A stretch of DNA of 33,333 bases from JBBRCE01 sp038205115 (GCA_038205115.1 JBBRCE010000053.1:1-33333), one strand, 5' to 3'; positions 24,172 to 33,214 are shown, counted from the stretch's first letter. The notes: generated from the letters alone by a model not told the origin. Numbers and translations: made by a program.

Positions 24172-24332
24172 CCTCGCGCGGCGGCACCGATTCAAACATC
24201 TTTTTGCGCCGTGTTAGGCGACGCTTGGTGGAATGTTTGGGCGGCTTGAAGCGCGGGCAGCAATTCGATACGGTACAATGCAAGCTGCCAACTCGACGCC
24301 TAACGAACGCCCGTTTCGAACGTTTGTCGCCC

Positions 24333-27257
24333 ATGAAACACTTGCCTGCAATTCTCGCTTTACTTAGCGGCTGGCTGTTGATCGGACCGCCGCTGGTGAC
24401 GCGCGCGGCCGCAGGGGATCAAGCCTCGGCGGCGGATGCGGCCAAGCCAGAACAGTCGGTCGACAAGCCCGGCTCGCTGGCCGACGCGCAAAAGTTGTTT
24501 CAGCATGGCAGCTACGCCGAGGCGGAAGCTGCTTTTCGGCCACAGGCGAATTCTTCGTCTGCGGCGGCCAGCGGTCTGGCACGTTGCCAGAGCGCCACCG
24601 GCCACTCGTCGGCGGCCGGAGAAACGTTGCTGGCGGCCATCAAGCAATTTCCCAAGTCAGCGGCCGTCGTCGCCGAACTGGCCGATCTTGAGTTCGCCCA
24701 CGGGCAGCATCCGCGCGCGCAAGAATTGACCGACGCCGCGTTAAAACTTGACGATAAAAACCTGGCCGCGCGCTGGCGTCAGGCGGAACTGCAGCGGGTG
24801 GCCGGCCAAATTGAAGCAGCCAAACAATCGTACTTCTGGATCGTCAAGTATTACAACGATCATGATGTTCGCGATGCCGAGTCGCTGTGCATCGTGGCGC
24901 AGGCCGCCGCGCAACATGCGCGTTGGAATCAGTTGAGCGACGATTTTCAAATGCTGATCAGCGAATTGTATCCCGAAGCGGCCAAAATCGATGCCGACCA
25001 TTGGCAGTCGCATTTGGCTGCCGGGTTGCTGCTGCTGGAAAAGTACAACGAAAGTGGCGCCGCCAAAGAGTTCCACGCCGCGCAAGCCATCAATCCACAC
25101 GCGGCCGAAATTCAGACGGCGCTGGCAGCCATGCAAATTCAAAAGTATGACCTGCCCGAAGCCAAGATTTCGCTGGAACGCGCGCTGCGGATCAATCCAA
25201 AATGCGTCGAGGCATACCAGTTGCGGGCCGATCTGCAGTTCATTAATTGCGAACTCACTTTGGCCGTGCAGGATTTAGAAACCGCGTTGAAAATCAATCC
25301 GGTTGACGAAGGCACGCTGGGGCGGCTGGCGGCAGCGCTGGGCGAGCTGGGCGATTTTCCGACCGATGTGGCCAACGCCGATCTCGCCGCGGTCGCATTC
25401 ACTCAGACGCGCACTGGCAAGATCTTTGCCGCGGTGAACGCCCGCAATCCGCACGCCGGTGCGTTCTACGCCGCACTGGCCGAAAGTCTCGATAACCTCC
25501 GCAAATATCCGGCGTCGGTGCGGTTTTATCGCGAGGCCATCCAGCGGCAGCCTGAACTGACGTCGGCCCGCAGCGAACTCGGCATGGTCGAAATGCGGCT
25601 CGGCCAAGAGGCGCTGGCTCGTAAGACGCTCGACGAGGCGTTCCGACGCGATCCGTTTCATGTCCGCGTCAACAACACCATCAAAGTGCTCGATGTGCTC
25701 GATCATTACGCGGTTTTGGAAACCGAACACTTTGTGATCAAATTCGATCGCACCAAAGATGAAGTGCTGGCCAAGGCGATGGGGCAATATCTGGAGCACG
25801 ATGTTTTTCCGGAGATTTCGCGCACTCTGGCCTATACTCCGCAAGAAAAAACGCTGTTCGAGGTTTTTAATAGTTCCGGCAATACCGACGGCCACGGCTG
25901 GTTCAGCGCCCGAATGGTCGGCCTGCCCAGCATTGGCACCGTCGGCGCGTGCGCCGGCAAGATGGTGGCGCTGACATCGCCCGACAGCATGCAGCAGAAG
26001 TTCAATTGGGCGCGTGTGGTGCGGCATGAGTTTGTGCATGTGGTCAACTTGCAGCAAACCCATTTCAACATTCCGCATTGGTATACCGAAGGGCTGGCGG
26101 TGGCTAACGAAGGCGCCGCGCCGCCTGCCAGTTGGGACGCGCTGCTGATCGAGCGACAGAGCAAGCACAAATTGTTCGATCTGAGCGATATCAACTTGGC
26201 GTTTTCACGTCCCAAGAGCGCCGACGACTGGCAGATGGCTTACTGTCAGGCGCATCTGTACGTGAAATTCATGGAGCAGCAGTACGGCATAGATGCCAAC
26301 GCCAAAATGCTGCGCGAATTTGCCAAGAGCGCCGATACAACTCTGGCCATCAAAAATGCTTTTAGCGTTTCGGTGGCCGATTTCGAGCGTGATTACCGGA
26401 CGTTCGTCGATCAGCATGTTGCCGGATTGATGCCCGTCGAGAAACAGGCCGATGACGTGTCGGTGGCTGAATTCAAAAAACAGCTCGCCGCCGATCCTCA
26501 AAATCCCGATCTGTTAGCCAAGCAAGCCCTGAACGCGCTGGAATCGCAAGAATGGGCGGCCGCCCGCGAGTCGGCCGATGCTGCCTTGGAAAAGAACTCC
26601 CAGCAACCGCTGGCAGCCTACGTGCTGGCGCGCTTGCTGATGCGCGCCGGCGATGTCAAGCAAGCGGTCAAAGTTCTCAACGACTCGCTCGATCGGGCGG
26701 CCCCCAACGCGCGCCATCTGGCGCTTTTGGCGGGTCTGAAACTGAAGGCAGAAGATTATTCGGCAGCGGCCGAACTTTATGAGCTTGGAAAAAAGCTGGA
26801 GCCTGGCAATATTCAATGGACGCAGTCGCTGGCACGCGTTTATTTGAAGATGGGCGACGACGCCAAGTTGATGGTTCCGCTCGCGGCGCTGGCCGAGCAC
26901 GATTTTGACGACGCCGTGACACGCAAGAAACTCGCGCAATTGGCGCTCAACGCCAAAGACTTTGCCGCAGCCAAGCGCTGGGCCACCGAAGTCAGTCACA
27001 TTGAGGCCAAAGATCTCGACGCCTATCTGCTCATTGCCAAAGCGGCCGCAGGGCAAAAAGACTCCGCCGCCGGAATTGCTGCGTACGAACTGGCGATTTT
27101 AATCGATCCGAAATCGACCGAACATCGCCTGGCATTTGCCAAATTGCTGATCGACGCCAAGCGGCGGGATGATGCCCGCCAACAACTGAACGCAATTCTG
27201 AAAATCGATGCCAAACATCCTGAAGCCACTCAACTGTTGGAGTCTCTCAAACCGTGA
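24333..27257 (+). CDS. Exported TPR protein with peptidase MA (zincin) domain
   Basis: A 974-residue protein with a signal peptide (MKHLPAILALLSGWLLIGPP, followed by Ala-rich AAAGDQASA). TPR-like repeats fill about residues 40-450 and again 700-960, for example LPEAKISLERALRINPKCVEA. Between them is a gluzincin domain: H565-E566-F-V-H569 in VRHEFVHVVNLQQ, followed by HWYTEGLAVANEG with E586 as the likely third zinc ligand. The domain resembles the peptidase MA family (PF13485). It is likely a periplasmic or surface metalloprotease, or a scaffold if inactive; all catalytic residues are present. The start ATG at 24333 is set by the signal peptide. Its stop overlaps the MazG start by four bases (GTGA). 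Confidence 0.88.
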   Translation: MKHLPAILALLSGWLLIGPPLVTRAAAGDQASAADAAKPEQSVDKPGSLADAQKLFQHGSYAEAEAAFRPQANSSSAAASGLARCQSATGHSSAAGETLLAAIKQFPKSAAVVAELADLEFAHGQHPRAQELTDAALKLDDKNLAARWRQAELQRVAGQIEAAKQSYFWIVKYYNDHDVRDAESLCIVAQAAAQHARWNQLSDDFQMLISELYPEAAKIDADHWQSHLAAGLLLLEKYNESGAAKEFHAAQAINPHAAEIQTALAAMQIQKYDLPEAKISLERALRINPKCVEAYQLRADLQFINCELTLAVQDLETALKINPVDEGTLGRLAAALGELGDFPTDVANADLAAVAFTQTRTGKIFAAVNARNPHAGAFYAALAESLDNLRKYPASVRFYREAIQRQPELTSARSELGMVEMRLGQEALARKTLDEAFRRDPFHVRVNNTIKVLDVLDHYAVLETEHFVIKFDRTKDEVLAKAMGQYLEHDVFPEISRTLAYTPQEKTLFEVFNSSGNTDGHGWFSARMVGLPSIGTVGACAGKMVALTSPDSMQQKFNWARVVRHEFVHVVNLQQTHFNIPHWYTEGLAVANEGAAPPASWDALLIERQSKHKLFDLSDINLAFSRPKSADDWQMAYCQAHLYVKFMEQQYGIDANAKMLREFAKSADTTLAIKNAFSVSVADFERDYRTFVDQHVAGLMPVEKQADDVSVAEFKKQLAADPQNPDLLAKQALNALESQEWAAARESADAALEKNSQQPLAAYVLARLLMRAGDVKQAVKVLNDSLDRAAPNARHLALLAGLKLKAEDYSAAAELYELGKKLEPGNIQWTQSLARVYLKMGDDAKLMVPLAALAEHDFDDAVTRKKLAQLALNAKDFAAAKRWATEVSHIEAKDLDAYLLIAKAAAGQKDSAAGIAAYELAILIDPKSTEHRLAFAKLLIDAKRRDDARQQLNAILKIDAKHPEATQLLESLKP

Positions 27258-27619
27258 GTTCATTGCAACCTTCGTCCGCGGCAACGGATCCGTCGGGATC
27301 AACGCCTTCGCCACACGCCATCGGCCTGGCGGATTTCCAGCAATTGATTCGGCAGATGTATCTAGAAAAAGATCTGGCCCGCGGTATCGACGGCACATTC
27401 ATGTGGCTGATGGAAGAAGTTGGCGAGTTGGCCGGCGCGCTCCGTAGTGGCACGCACCAAGATCGGCTCGGCGAATTTGCCGACGTGCTAGCCTGGCTGG
27501 CCACCATTGCCAACGTGGCAGGCGTGGACCTCTGCGAAGCGGTGCGACTCAAATATGGAACCGGATGTCCCGGTTGCCAACAATTGGTTTGCTGCTGCGC
27601 CGACGCGGAGAAGCCATGA
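27254..27619 (+). CDS. MazG-like nucleotide pyrophosphohydrolase with Cys-rich tail
   Basis: A 121-residue single-domain MazG-type protein. The metal-binding signature is complete: MEEVGELAGAL (E54, E55, E58) and, further on, EFADVLAWLA (E74, D77). This all-alpha NTP-PPase family hydrolyses (d)NTPs to monophosphates and pyrophosphate. The last 18 residues, GCPGCQQLVCCCADAEKP, carry five cysteines spaced like a small zinc or metal knuckle; some short MazG homologues have a similar Cys tail. The GTG start at 27254 overlaps the preceding stop, and its stop overlaps the next ATG (ATGA), so it is translationally coupled on both sides to envelope proteins, an odd setting for a cytoplasmic nucleotide housekeeping enzyme. 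Confidence 0.88.
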   Translation: MSSLQPSSAATDPSGSTPSPHAIGLADFQQLIRQMYLEKDLARGIDGTFMWLMEEVGELAGALRSGTHQDRLGEFADVLAWLATIANVAGVDLCEAVRLKYGTGCPGCQQLVCCCADAEKP

Positions 27620-29841
27620 GCGGCCGTGCTGCTTGGCTGGCGACCTCGCTCGGCCTGATCTTTGCGAACTGCCTGATTTCTGCTCCGCGCGCGCTGGCCG
27701 CGACTCCGCTGGCAGAGCTGCAGAATATTCAGTTCGGTTTCGAAGGCAAATACAAAGTCGGCCACTGGACGCCGGTTGCAGTACGGGCGGTCATTCGCGA
27801 CGAGCAGCAAGGCGAGTTTGCCGCACGGCAGACGCATTTAGAAGTCGTTGTGCCCGACGGCGAAGGCGTACCGTGCCGATTCCGCAGCATGCAGGCGCCA
27901 ACGCTGGTGGCCAGCGGTGAATCGGCGACGTACGAATATCAATTGCTGGTGAAGTTCGGTCGCGTCAAAAGTGAGGTTCACGTTTCGCTCGTTTCCGATT
28001 TGCCAACGCGCAACGTCGTGGCAGAACGGCAGTTTTTCGATGAAGTTCCGCGGGCGATGCTTTCGACTCAAGAGTTGATTGTCTGCCGCGGCGCGCTGCC
28101 GCAACTGGACGCGGCCAACAGGTTGCAGCGAATATCACCGCAAGAAAAATGCGAATTGGCTCAACTTAATGCCGGCGACGCGTTGCCACACGATCCGCTG
28201 GCGTATGACGGTGTGGATTGGTTGATCGTTGCGACCAGCGCACCCCAACCGCTGCCGGATGAGCACGAGGCCGCCGCGATCAACGCGTGGGTACTCTCCG
28301 GCGGGCAATTGTTGTTGATGTCTGGCCCGCGAACGGCCGAGTTGGCCGGGCAAACCGGCGTCGGGCAATTCCTGCCTGGCGCGTTCGGCAAACTGGTCCA
28401 ACTGACTCGTTTGCCGGGCATCGTTTCTTACAGCGAAACGTCGGAACCGGTCGAGTCGGACTCCGGTAATCGTCGGTTGCAGATCCAGGTGCCGCAATTC
28501 GTTGATGCCAAAGGCCGGATCGAGGCTTACGAAGGAAAATCATCGCGCGAATTGCCGCTCGTGGTCCGCACGCCGCGCGGTTTTGGGACGGTGGTCTGGG
28601 TGGGGTTGGATTTGGATCGAGCGCCGCTCGACAAATGGCCAGGCCAAAAGCAATTGCTCAACCGATTACTCGGCAGGCCGCTGCAAACCAACGCGAACGC
28701 CAGCGATGAAGCCATTCCGCAGTCGGGCAGTAGCATCGGCTATGTCGATCTCAGCGGACAATTGCGAATGTCGCTGGAGCAGTTCGACCGGGTCACGTTC
28801 GTTCCGTTTTGGCATGTTGGCGGCTTGGCCGCGCTGTACGTGTTGCTGCTCGGTCCAATCGACTATTTCCTGCTCCGGCGACTGCAACGACCCGGACTGA
28901 CGTGGCTGACATTTCCGCTGCTGGCGATTGGGTTTTGCGCCGCAGGCATGTATTACGCGCGTTCGGCCAAAGGCGACCACGTGCAAGTCAACCAGGTAGA
29001 AGTCGTGGATGTGTGCGCAGGCGAACATTTGGTTCGCAGCCATGCGTGGATCACGATGTTCAGCCCCGTAAGCACCAATTACTCGCTGGAACGAAGCGCG
29101 CGAGCGAGCAGCGGCGACGTGCCGCCCGGCCTGGCAGATATGCCCCAACAGGGCCAACTCTCGTGGCTCGGACTTCCCGGCACGGGTCTGGGCGGAATGG
29201 ACACTGCCGCAGCTTCGCCGGGATTGTATGTCGAGCCGTACGACGTTGCTTCAGATCGCCCTCAAGTGGCCAATGTTCCGCTGGCGATTTGGTCGACAAA
29301 AGGTTTTGTAAGCCGCTGCCAAGGGGAGGATCGTGCCTTGGCGGAAGTAACCCTGACGGAAACGCCTACCCATCAATTGCAAGGCACACTGGTCAATCCG
29401 CTGCACGTGGAACTGCGTGAAGCGATGTTGTATTTCGATCGTTGGGCATACCCGCTGGGCACGCTGCCGGCCGATTTTTCTGACAAACTGGAAGATCGCT
29501 TTCGCGCCACAAGCATCGATGCCTGGCTCACGCGCCGCAAGATGCAAGGCGACAATGACCTGACGCCGCCCTACGATCGTACGGATTCGAATGCCGCGCG
29601 AATTCTGCAATTGATGATGTTTCATGACGCGGCCGGCGGCAGCCGCTATACGCGTTTGCTCAACCGTTACGACCACACACTCGATCTGAGCTCTCAATTG
29701 CACTTGGGGCGCGCCATGCTGGTGGGCGTTGGTCCGCCGAGCGCGGAACTCATGCTCGACGGTCGCCCGCTGCCAAAGGAATCGCAAGGGCGGCAACTGA
29801 CAATCTATCGCTACGTGATTGCCGTCGAGCCGCAAGAATAA
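27616..29841 (+). CDS. Large envelope protein, N-terminal periplasmic domain and two membrane helices
   Basis: A 741-residue protein with a signal peptide (SLGLIFANCLISAPRALA, cleavage near residue 29). Residues 30-390 form a soluble, mostly beta region with a possible glutamine-amidotransferase-like core (NAWVLSGGQLLLMSGPR, then VVWVGLDLDRAPLDKWPG). Two hydrophobic helices lie near 395-420 and 427-448, separated by the short loop RRLQRPG in a characteristic LLGPIDYFLLRRLQRPGLTW block. A second soluble region follows to the end. Proteins with this architecture are common next to ABC genes in planctomycetes, but I do not recognise a named function. The start ATG at 27616 overlaps the MazG stop; the ABC ATPase follows 68 bases downstream, suggesting a shared complex. 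Confidence 0.8.
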   Translation: MSGRAAWLATSLGLIFANCLISAPRALAATPLAELQNIQFGFEGKYKVGHWTPVAVRAVIRDEQQGEFAARQTHLEVVVPDGEGVPCRFRSMQAPTLVASGESATYEYQLLVKFGRVKSEVHVSLVSDLPTRNVVAERQFFDEVPRAMLSTQELIVCRGALPQLDAANRLQRISPQEKCELAQLNAGDALPHDPLAYDGVDWLIVATSAPQPLPDEHEAAAINAWVLSGGQLLLMSGPRTAELAGQTGVGQFLPGAFGKLVQLTRLPGIVSYSETSEPVESDSGNRRLQIQVPQFVDAKGRIEAYEGKSSRELPLVVRTPRGFGTVVWVGLDLDRAPLDKWPGQKQLLNRLLGRPLQTNANASDEAIPQSGSSIGYVDLSGQLRMSLEQFDRVTFVPFWHVGGLAALYVLLLGPIDYFLLRRLQRPGLTWLTFPLLAIGFCAAGMYYARSAKGDHVQVNQVEVVDVCAGEHLVRSHAWITMFSPVSTNYSLERSARASSGDVPPGLADMPQQGQLSWLGLPGTGLGGMDTAAASPGLYVEPYDVASDRPQVANVPLAIWSTKGFVSRCQGEDRALAEVTLTETPTHQLQGTLVNPLHVELREAMLYFDRWAYPLGTLPADFSDKLEDRFRATSIDAWLTRRKMQGDNDLTPPYDRTDSNAARILQLMMFHDAAGGSRYTRLLNRYDHTLDLSSQLHLGRAMLVGVGPPSAELMLDGRPLPKESQGRQLTIYRYVIAVEPQE

Positions 29842-29909
29842 CGGCGTCTGCTGCTTCATGCTGGTCGGAAATCCAATTCGCACAATCGCTTCTTCGGGAA
29901 AGTCAACCA

Positions 29910-30836
29910 GTGATCGAGACGCGTGACCTCACTAAGAAATACGGCGAATTCTACGCCGCCAAGTCCATCGATCTGACACTGGCGCCCGGCGACGTGTTTG
30001 GATTTATCGGCCCCAATGGCGCCGGCAAGACCACCACCATGCGGATGCTGGCCACGCTGCTCAATCCGTCCTGGGGCGAAGCCTACGTCTGCGGCAATTC
30101 GATCTACACCAAAAGCAAAGAGATTCGCCGGCTGGTCGGATATATGCCGGACTTCTTTGGCGTATACGACGACATGAAGGTTATCGAATATCTGGAATTC
30201 TTCGCGGCCGCCTATCGCATCAATGGCGCGGCGCGCCGCAAGAAGTGCGAGGAAGTGCTCAACCTGGTGGATATGGATTACAAACGCGACGCCATGGCCA
30301 ACAGCCTCTCGCGCGGACAAACGCAGCGCGTCGGATTGGCCCGCGTGCTGTTGCACGATCCTCAAGTGCTGCTGCTCGACGAACCGGCCAGCGGCCTCGA
30401 TCCGCGGGCACGTATCGAAATGCGCAATCTGCTCAAGCGGCTGGGGGCGATGGGCAAAACCATCATGGTCTCCAGCCACATCTTGCCGGAGCTAGGCGAC
30501 ATCTGCAACAAAGTCGGCATGATCTCCAAAGGCGAGATGCACTTCAACGGCACCATCGATGAAGTCATGAAAGTCGTGCGTCAGCAAGTGTTACTGCGGA
30601 TTGGACTGTCTGGTCCGTTGGATGCGGCACTCGAACTGCTGCAGTCGCACGCAACGGTTCAAAGCGTTGAACGGCGCGACGGCTATTTGGCGGTAGCGCT
30701 CAAAACGGGCATCCACGACTACAGCGACCTGCCCACGCTGCTCGTCACCGCCGGGCATCGGCTCACGCTCTTCGCCGAAGAAGAATTGAACCTGGAAACG
30801 GCCTTTATGGCGCTCACCAAGGGTTCGAACACGTAA
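29910..30836 (+). CDS. ABC transporter ATP-binding protein
   Basis: A 308-residue ABC ATPase of the CcmA/NatA type. Walker A GPNGAGKTTT is at residues 34-43, signature LSRGQTQRVGLARVLL, Walker B VLLLDEPASGLDP, and the switch His in IMVSSHILPELGD; the Q-loop region is VGYMPDFFGVYDDM. A regulatory C-terminal extension of about 80 residues follows. The GTG start at 29910 gives the canonical MIETRDLTKKYG opening, with GGGAA about 11 bases upstream. No permease follows: the next gene converges from the other strand. It may power a membrane protein encoded elsewhere, or work with the coupled upstream envelope protein. Confidence 0.92.
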   Translation: MIETRDLTKKYGEFYAAKSIDLTLAPGDVFGFIGPNGAGKTTTMRMLATLLNPSWGEAYVCGNSIYTKSKEIRRLVGYMPDFFGVYDDMKVIEYLEFFAAAYRINGAARRKKCEEVLNLVDMDYKRDAMANSLSRGQTQRVGLARVLLHDPQVLLLDEPASGLDPRARIEMRNLLKRLGAMGKTIMVSSHILPELGDICNKVGMISKGEMHFNGTIDEVMKVVRQQVLLRIGLSGPLDAALELLQSHATVQSVERRDGYLAVALKTGIHDYSDLPTLLVTAGHRLTLFAEEELNLETAFMALTKGSNT

Positions 30837-30899
30837 CATCTGACGGCGAAAAAATACGCATGTCGGCACTTTCAGAAATCGATCATCGGCAGCGGATGA

Positions 30900-31487
30900 T
30901 TATTCCGTTTTGAATTCCGGCTCAAGCGGAATGCCGGGGCCTAGCGAAGTCGATTTGGCGACCTCTGCGGAATGCCTCGGGATCAATTTTTTTTGAATGA
31001 GTCGCCTCAAACTAAGAACTTCGGCTGGAAAATGGTTATTGCAGTAAATCTGTTTGACGACACCGTTCGACAAGAACTTAACAATGATCTGGGTTCCATC
31101 CGCAACTTTGGCATGATAGGCCGCGGGTAGCTGCATCATTTTATTGTCGTTTATCGTGTCGCAGAGTTCGATCATTTCACTACGACTCAAGGTGAATGTG
31201 GCCGCTTTCCAGTTTGTATAATCCGTTCCAAAGATGTAATCGCATTGCCCCGACGCGTCGACTTTTAACGAATCGTAGCCGTCCAACCCCGACCCTTCGC
31301 AGTAGATGAAGCCGAACTTCCCCAATTCCAGCACAGTATCTTGGCTCGAAATCGAATCCCGTTCGACATGATCGATGGGAAAACTCGTCAGTCCATCGAC
31401 ATCGCGCACACGATTGCAGGAGGCAAGCACGCACGGAGACAACAGGAAGATGAGCAAAACGCAGAAGTGACGGCCGGGCGAAGTCAT
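30900..31487 (-). CDS. Small putative lipoprotein
   Basis: A 195-residue protein with a lipoprotein signal peptide: positively charged start, hydrophobic LLIFLLSPCV and lipobox LASC with the lipidated Cys at 24. The mature part is hydrophilic. It has three further cysteines and a run of strands around FIYCEGSGLDGYDSLKVDASG and FLSNGVVKQIYCNNHFP. I do not recognise a family. The ATG at 31487 is preceded by AGGG about 11 bases away. It stands alone, converging on the ABC ATPase gene with a 63-base gap. Confidence 0.75.
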   Translation of the reverse strand: MTSPGRHFCVLLIFLLSPCVLASCNRVRDVDGLTSFPIDHVERDSISSQDTVLELGKFGFIYCEGSGLDGYDSLKVDASGQCDYIFGTDYTNWKAATFTLSRSEMIELCDTINDNKMMQLPAAYHAKVADGTQIIVKFLSNGVVKQIYCNNHFPAEVLSLRRLIQKKLIPRHSAEVAKSTSLGPGIPLEPEFKTE

Positions 31488-31657
31488 GTTTTTCGAATCC
31501 CTATTTGTTCCTCGACAATGTGAACGACTTGCCGGTTGCTCAATCCGCGTTTCCGGCCCTGATCGAAGTCAGCAAAAAAAAGACGCGCCCAGCGACCGAA
31601 TCGCGTCACCGCCTCGCCTAGCTTCTCAACCGCGTAAGACTTTTGCGCCCATTGAAA

Positions 31658-32083
31658 TTACAGGCCGGCAAATCGTGCATACTGAGTCCAGTGCGGATCC
31701 GCGCGGCCGCAGACCTCCACGCGCATGGTTTCGAACTTTGTTGCAATCGCGGCTTGGAGTCGGGTGACCGCGGCCTGCGGGTCCGAACTGTAAAAGATGA
31801 AGTCCAAAAAGCCGTCGGTTGCAGTTACCACCGCCAGCAGCGATTGCAAATCTCGCTGCAGCGTGGCCCGCGCGGCGTCTTCGAACTGTTCGAGAATTGC
31901 TAGCTCGGCGGCCGTAGGCAACCCGCAATCGTCGGGCTGCGTGAGTTTCACCGAGACGATCAGTTCGTGCGGATACTGCTGGGCATGTACTGCCGGATCG
32001 AGCCCACGATTTAGACGAATATAGGCCGGCTTGCCGTTCACCTCGGTCTGCAGGTTCTGCCAGTGATTATCGAGATCGATCAT
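31658..32083 (-). CDS. DUF695 family protein
   Basis: A 141-residue protein resembling DUF695 (PF05117), of unknown function. Visible family features are an opening HWQNLQTEVNGKPAYIRLN, the LIVSVKLTQPDDCGLPT strand, an acidic helix ELAILEQFEDAARATLQ, then VTATDGFLDFIFYSSDPQ and the closing ADPHWTQYARFAG. It is probably cytoplasmic, as no signal or membrane segment is seen. The ATG at 32083 gives the start seen in the family; the frame continues to a TTG at 32191, but that part looks non-coding. No clear ribosome site precedes it. Confidence 0.8.
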   Translation of the reverse strand: MIDLDNHWQNLQTEVNGKPAYIRLNRGLDPAVHAQQYPHELIVSVKLTQPDDCGLPTAAELAILEQFEDAARATLQRDLQSLLAVVTATDGFLDFIFYSSDPQAAVTRLQAAIATKFETMRVEVCGRADPHWTQYARFAGL

Positions 32084-32178
32084 GAGATGCTCGACACGGA
32101 TGCGAGTTGCGTGACGCAGGACGGCCGTCCAGGTAGGATAGACTACGCTTTCCGCCGCCCGATTCAAGAGTCTTTTAT

Positions 32179-32400
32179 GTGCCAACGGCAAAGCCGCATC
32201 ATGCCCGCCGCGCTCTGGCTTATTTCGAAATCGATTGGCAATCCGCGCCGGGCAGCGGCTGCCACGGCAGCGTTCACCCTGCTAAACCGCAACAGAGCAC
32301 GCAGTTCGACTGGACGCACTGGGTGCGGCGCGCGCCGGAATCGAAGTTTTCCGAAGCGGACGCGCGGCTTACGGATCTCGACGAGCCAGCAGCGCCCTAG
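32179..32400 (+). CDS. Possible small hypothetical protein
   Basis: A 73-codon frame starting at GTG 32179 fills most of the gap between the DUF695 and SGNH genes. Its composition is protein-like (Trp, His, Asp and Glu rich: AYFEIDWQSAPGSG, FDWTHWVRRAPESKF, EADARLTDLDEP), unlike the Arg/Ser-rich shadows of neighbouring frames. AAGAG lies eight bases before the start. I do not recognise it, and an ATG two bases earlier opens a different, less protein-like frame. Confidence 0.4.
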   Translation: MPTAKPHHARRALAYFEIDWQSAPGSGCHGSVHPAKPQQSTQFDWTHWVRRAPESKFSEADARLTDLDEPAAP

Positions 32401-32436
32401 CGCCGGGTGTTTGACCGATTCGCCGAAATCCGACGA

Positions 32437-33072
32437 TTAGACGCCACCGAAGACGACCGATTCCGCCCGCGTAAAATCGTGCGACAGTAGAATCGATTGC
32501 AATTTGAGCGTGATCTTCGCGCCGCCACGTTCGGACGATTCGATGGGCGAAATGGCCGAGTAGTCGTGAGGCTGATCGCAAACCAAACGCAGGTCGAGAA
32601 TCGGCAGGCCAGCCGCAACCAATTCTCGCATGATGCACTCATTAAACAGCGACAGCGCCATGCGGTCGACGTCGCGAAGGTCAGGCACGGCGTCATACAC
32701 TGTAAAGGCGATGGCGGGCAGACGTGTTGCGCGAATCGCTTGGGCCAACTGCCGGTACAGGTTGCGAAATTCGAGTTGTGCGGCCGCCAGTTCGGCCAAC
32801 ATGGCGGCCGAATCGGCCAGCGGCTTACCGACGATATGCCAAGCGCTCAAGGCGTCGTTGCCGCCAGCGCTCACCACCAGATGCGAGGCATCCGGCGGCA
32901 AACGCTTCAATTGCTGGATGGCGCCGGCCACCACGTCGCCATCACGGGCCAACATGGTCACTTGCCAGTCGCGTGGCAGCCGCCCGCGAAGTTGATCGGT
33001 GACGCACGGGCCGTCGGGAACGTACATGGCGTTATCAATGATGGAATCGCCAATCAAAACAACGTGTGGCAT
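32437..33072 (-). CDS. SGNH/GDSL-type hydrolase
   Basis: A 211-residue esterase or lipase-like protein of the SGNH fold. Block I GDSIIDN (nucleophile Ser in VVLIGDSIIDN) is at the N-terminus, block III is SAGGNDALSA, and the small-residue loop with AGDGVA-like spacing is present as ARDGDVVAGA. The last block normally carries Asp-x-x-His; here the corresponding region reads YSAISPIESSERGGAKI with no His, so the catalytic dyad or triad may be rearranged or lost. No signal peptide is seen, so it is probably cytoplasmic. The start ATG at 33072 has only a weak AGAAAG site. It converges on the possible small gene at 32179. Confidence 0.85.
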   Translation of the reverse strand: MPHVVLIGDSIIDNAMYVPDGPCVTDQLRGRLPRDWQVTMLARDGDVVAGAIQQLKRLPPDASHLVVSAGGNDALSAWHIVGKPLADSAAMLAELAAAQLEFRNLYRQLAQAIRATRLPAIAFTVYDAVPDLRDVDRMALSLFNECIMRELVAAGLPILDLRLVCDQPHDYSAISPIESSERGGAKITLKLQSILLSHDFTRAESVVFGGV

Positions 33073-33214
33073 TGCGATGACTTTCTGATTATTTTTGCTG
33101 GACGCGAAATCCGCGGCCGCCTCACATTTTGTATCCGTCGATTAATTTTCGACGCAACGCCGGCAATCTGATTGCCCGCAATTGGAGTTTATCAGCCCGT
33201 CGAAGTAAGCCTAT

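Noticed and set aside
24274..24279. TACAAT as a -10 box for the zincin-TPR operon.
   Set aside because: No acceptable -35 hexamer lies 16-18 bases upstream, so the match alone is too weak to list.
20311..30836. A defence island combining CHAT, MazG and ABC ATPase genes.
   Set aside because: CHAT and zincin proteins carry signal peptides, the genes are in separate units with a housekeeping HAD gene between, and no nuclease, sensor or mobile element is nearby.
31486..31767. Plus-strand 93-codon frame starting inside the lipoprotein gene start region.
   Set aside because: It overlaps two minus-strand genes and shows the basic, motif-free composition of a shadow frame.
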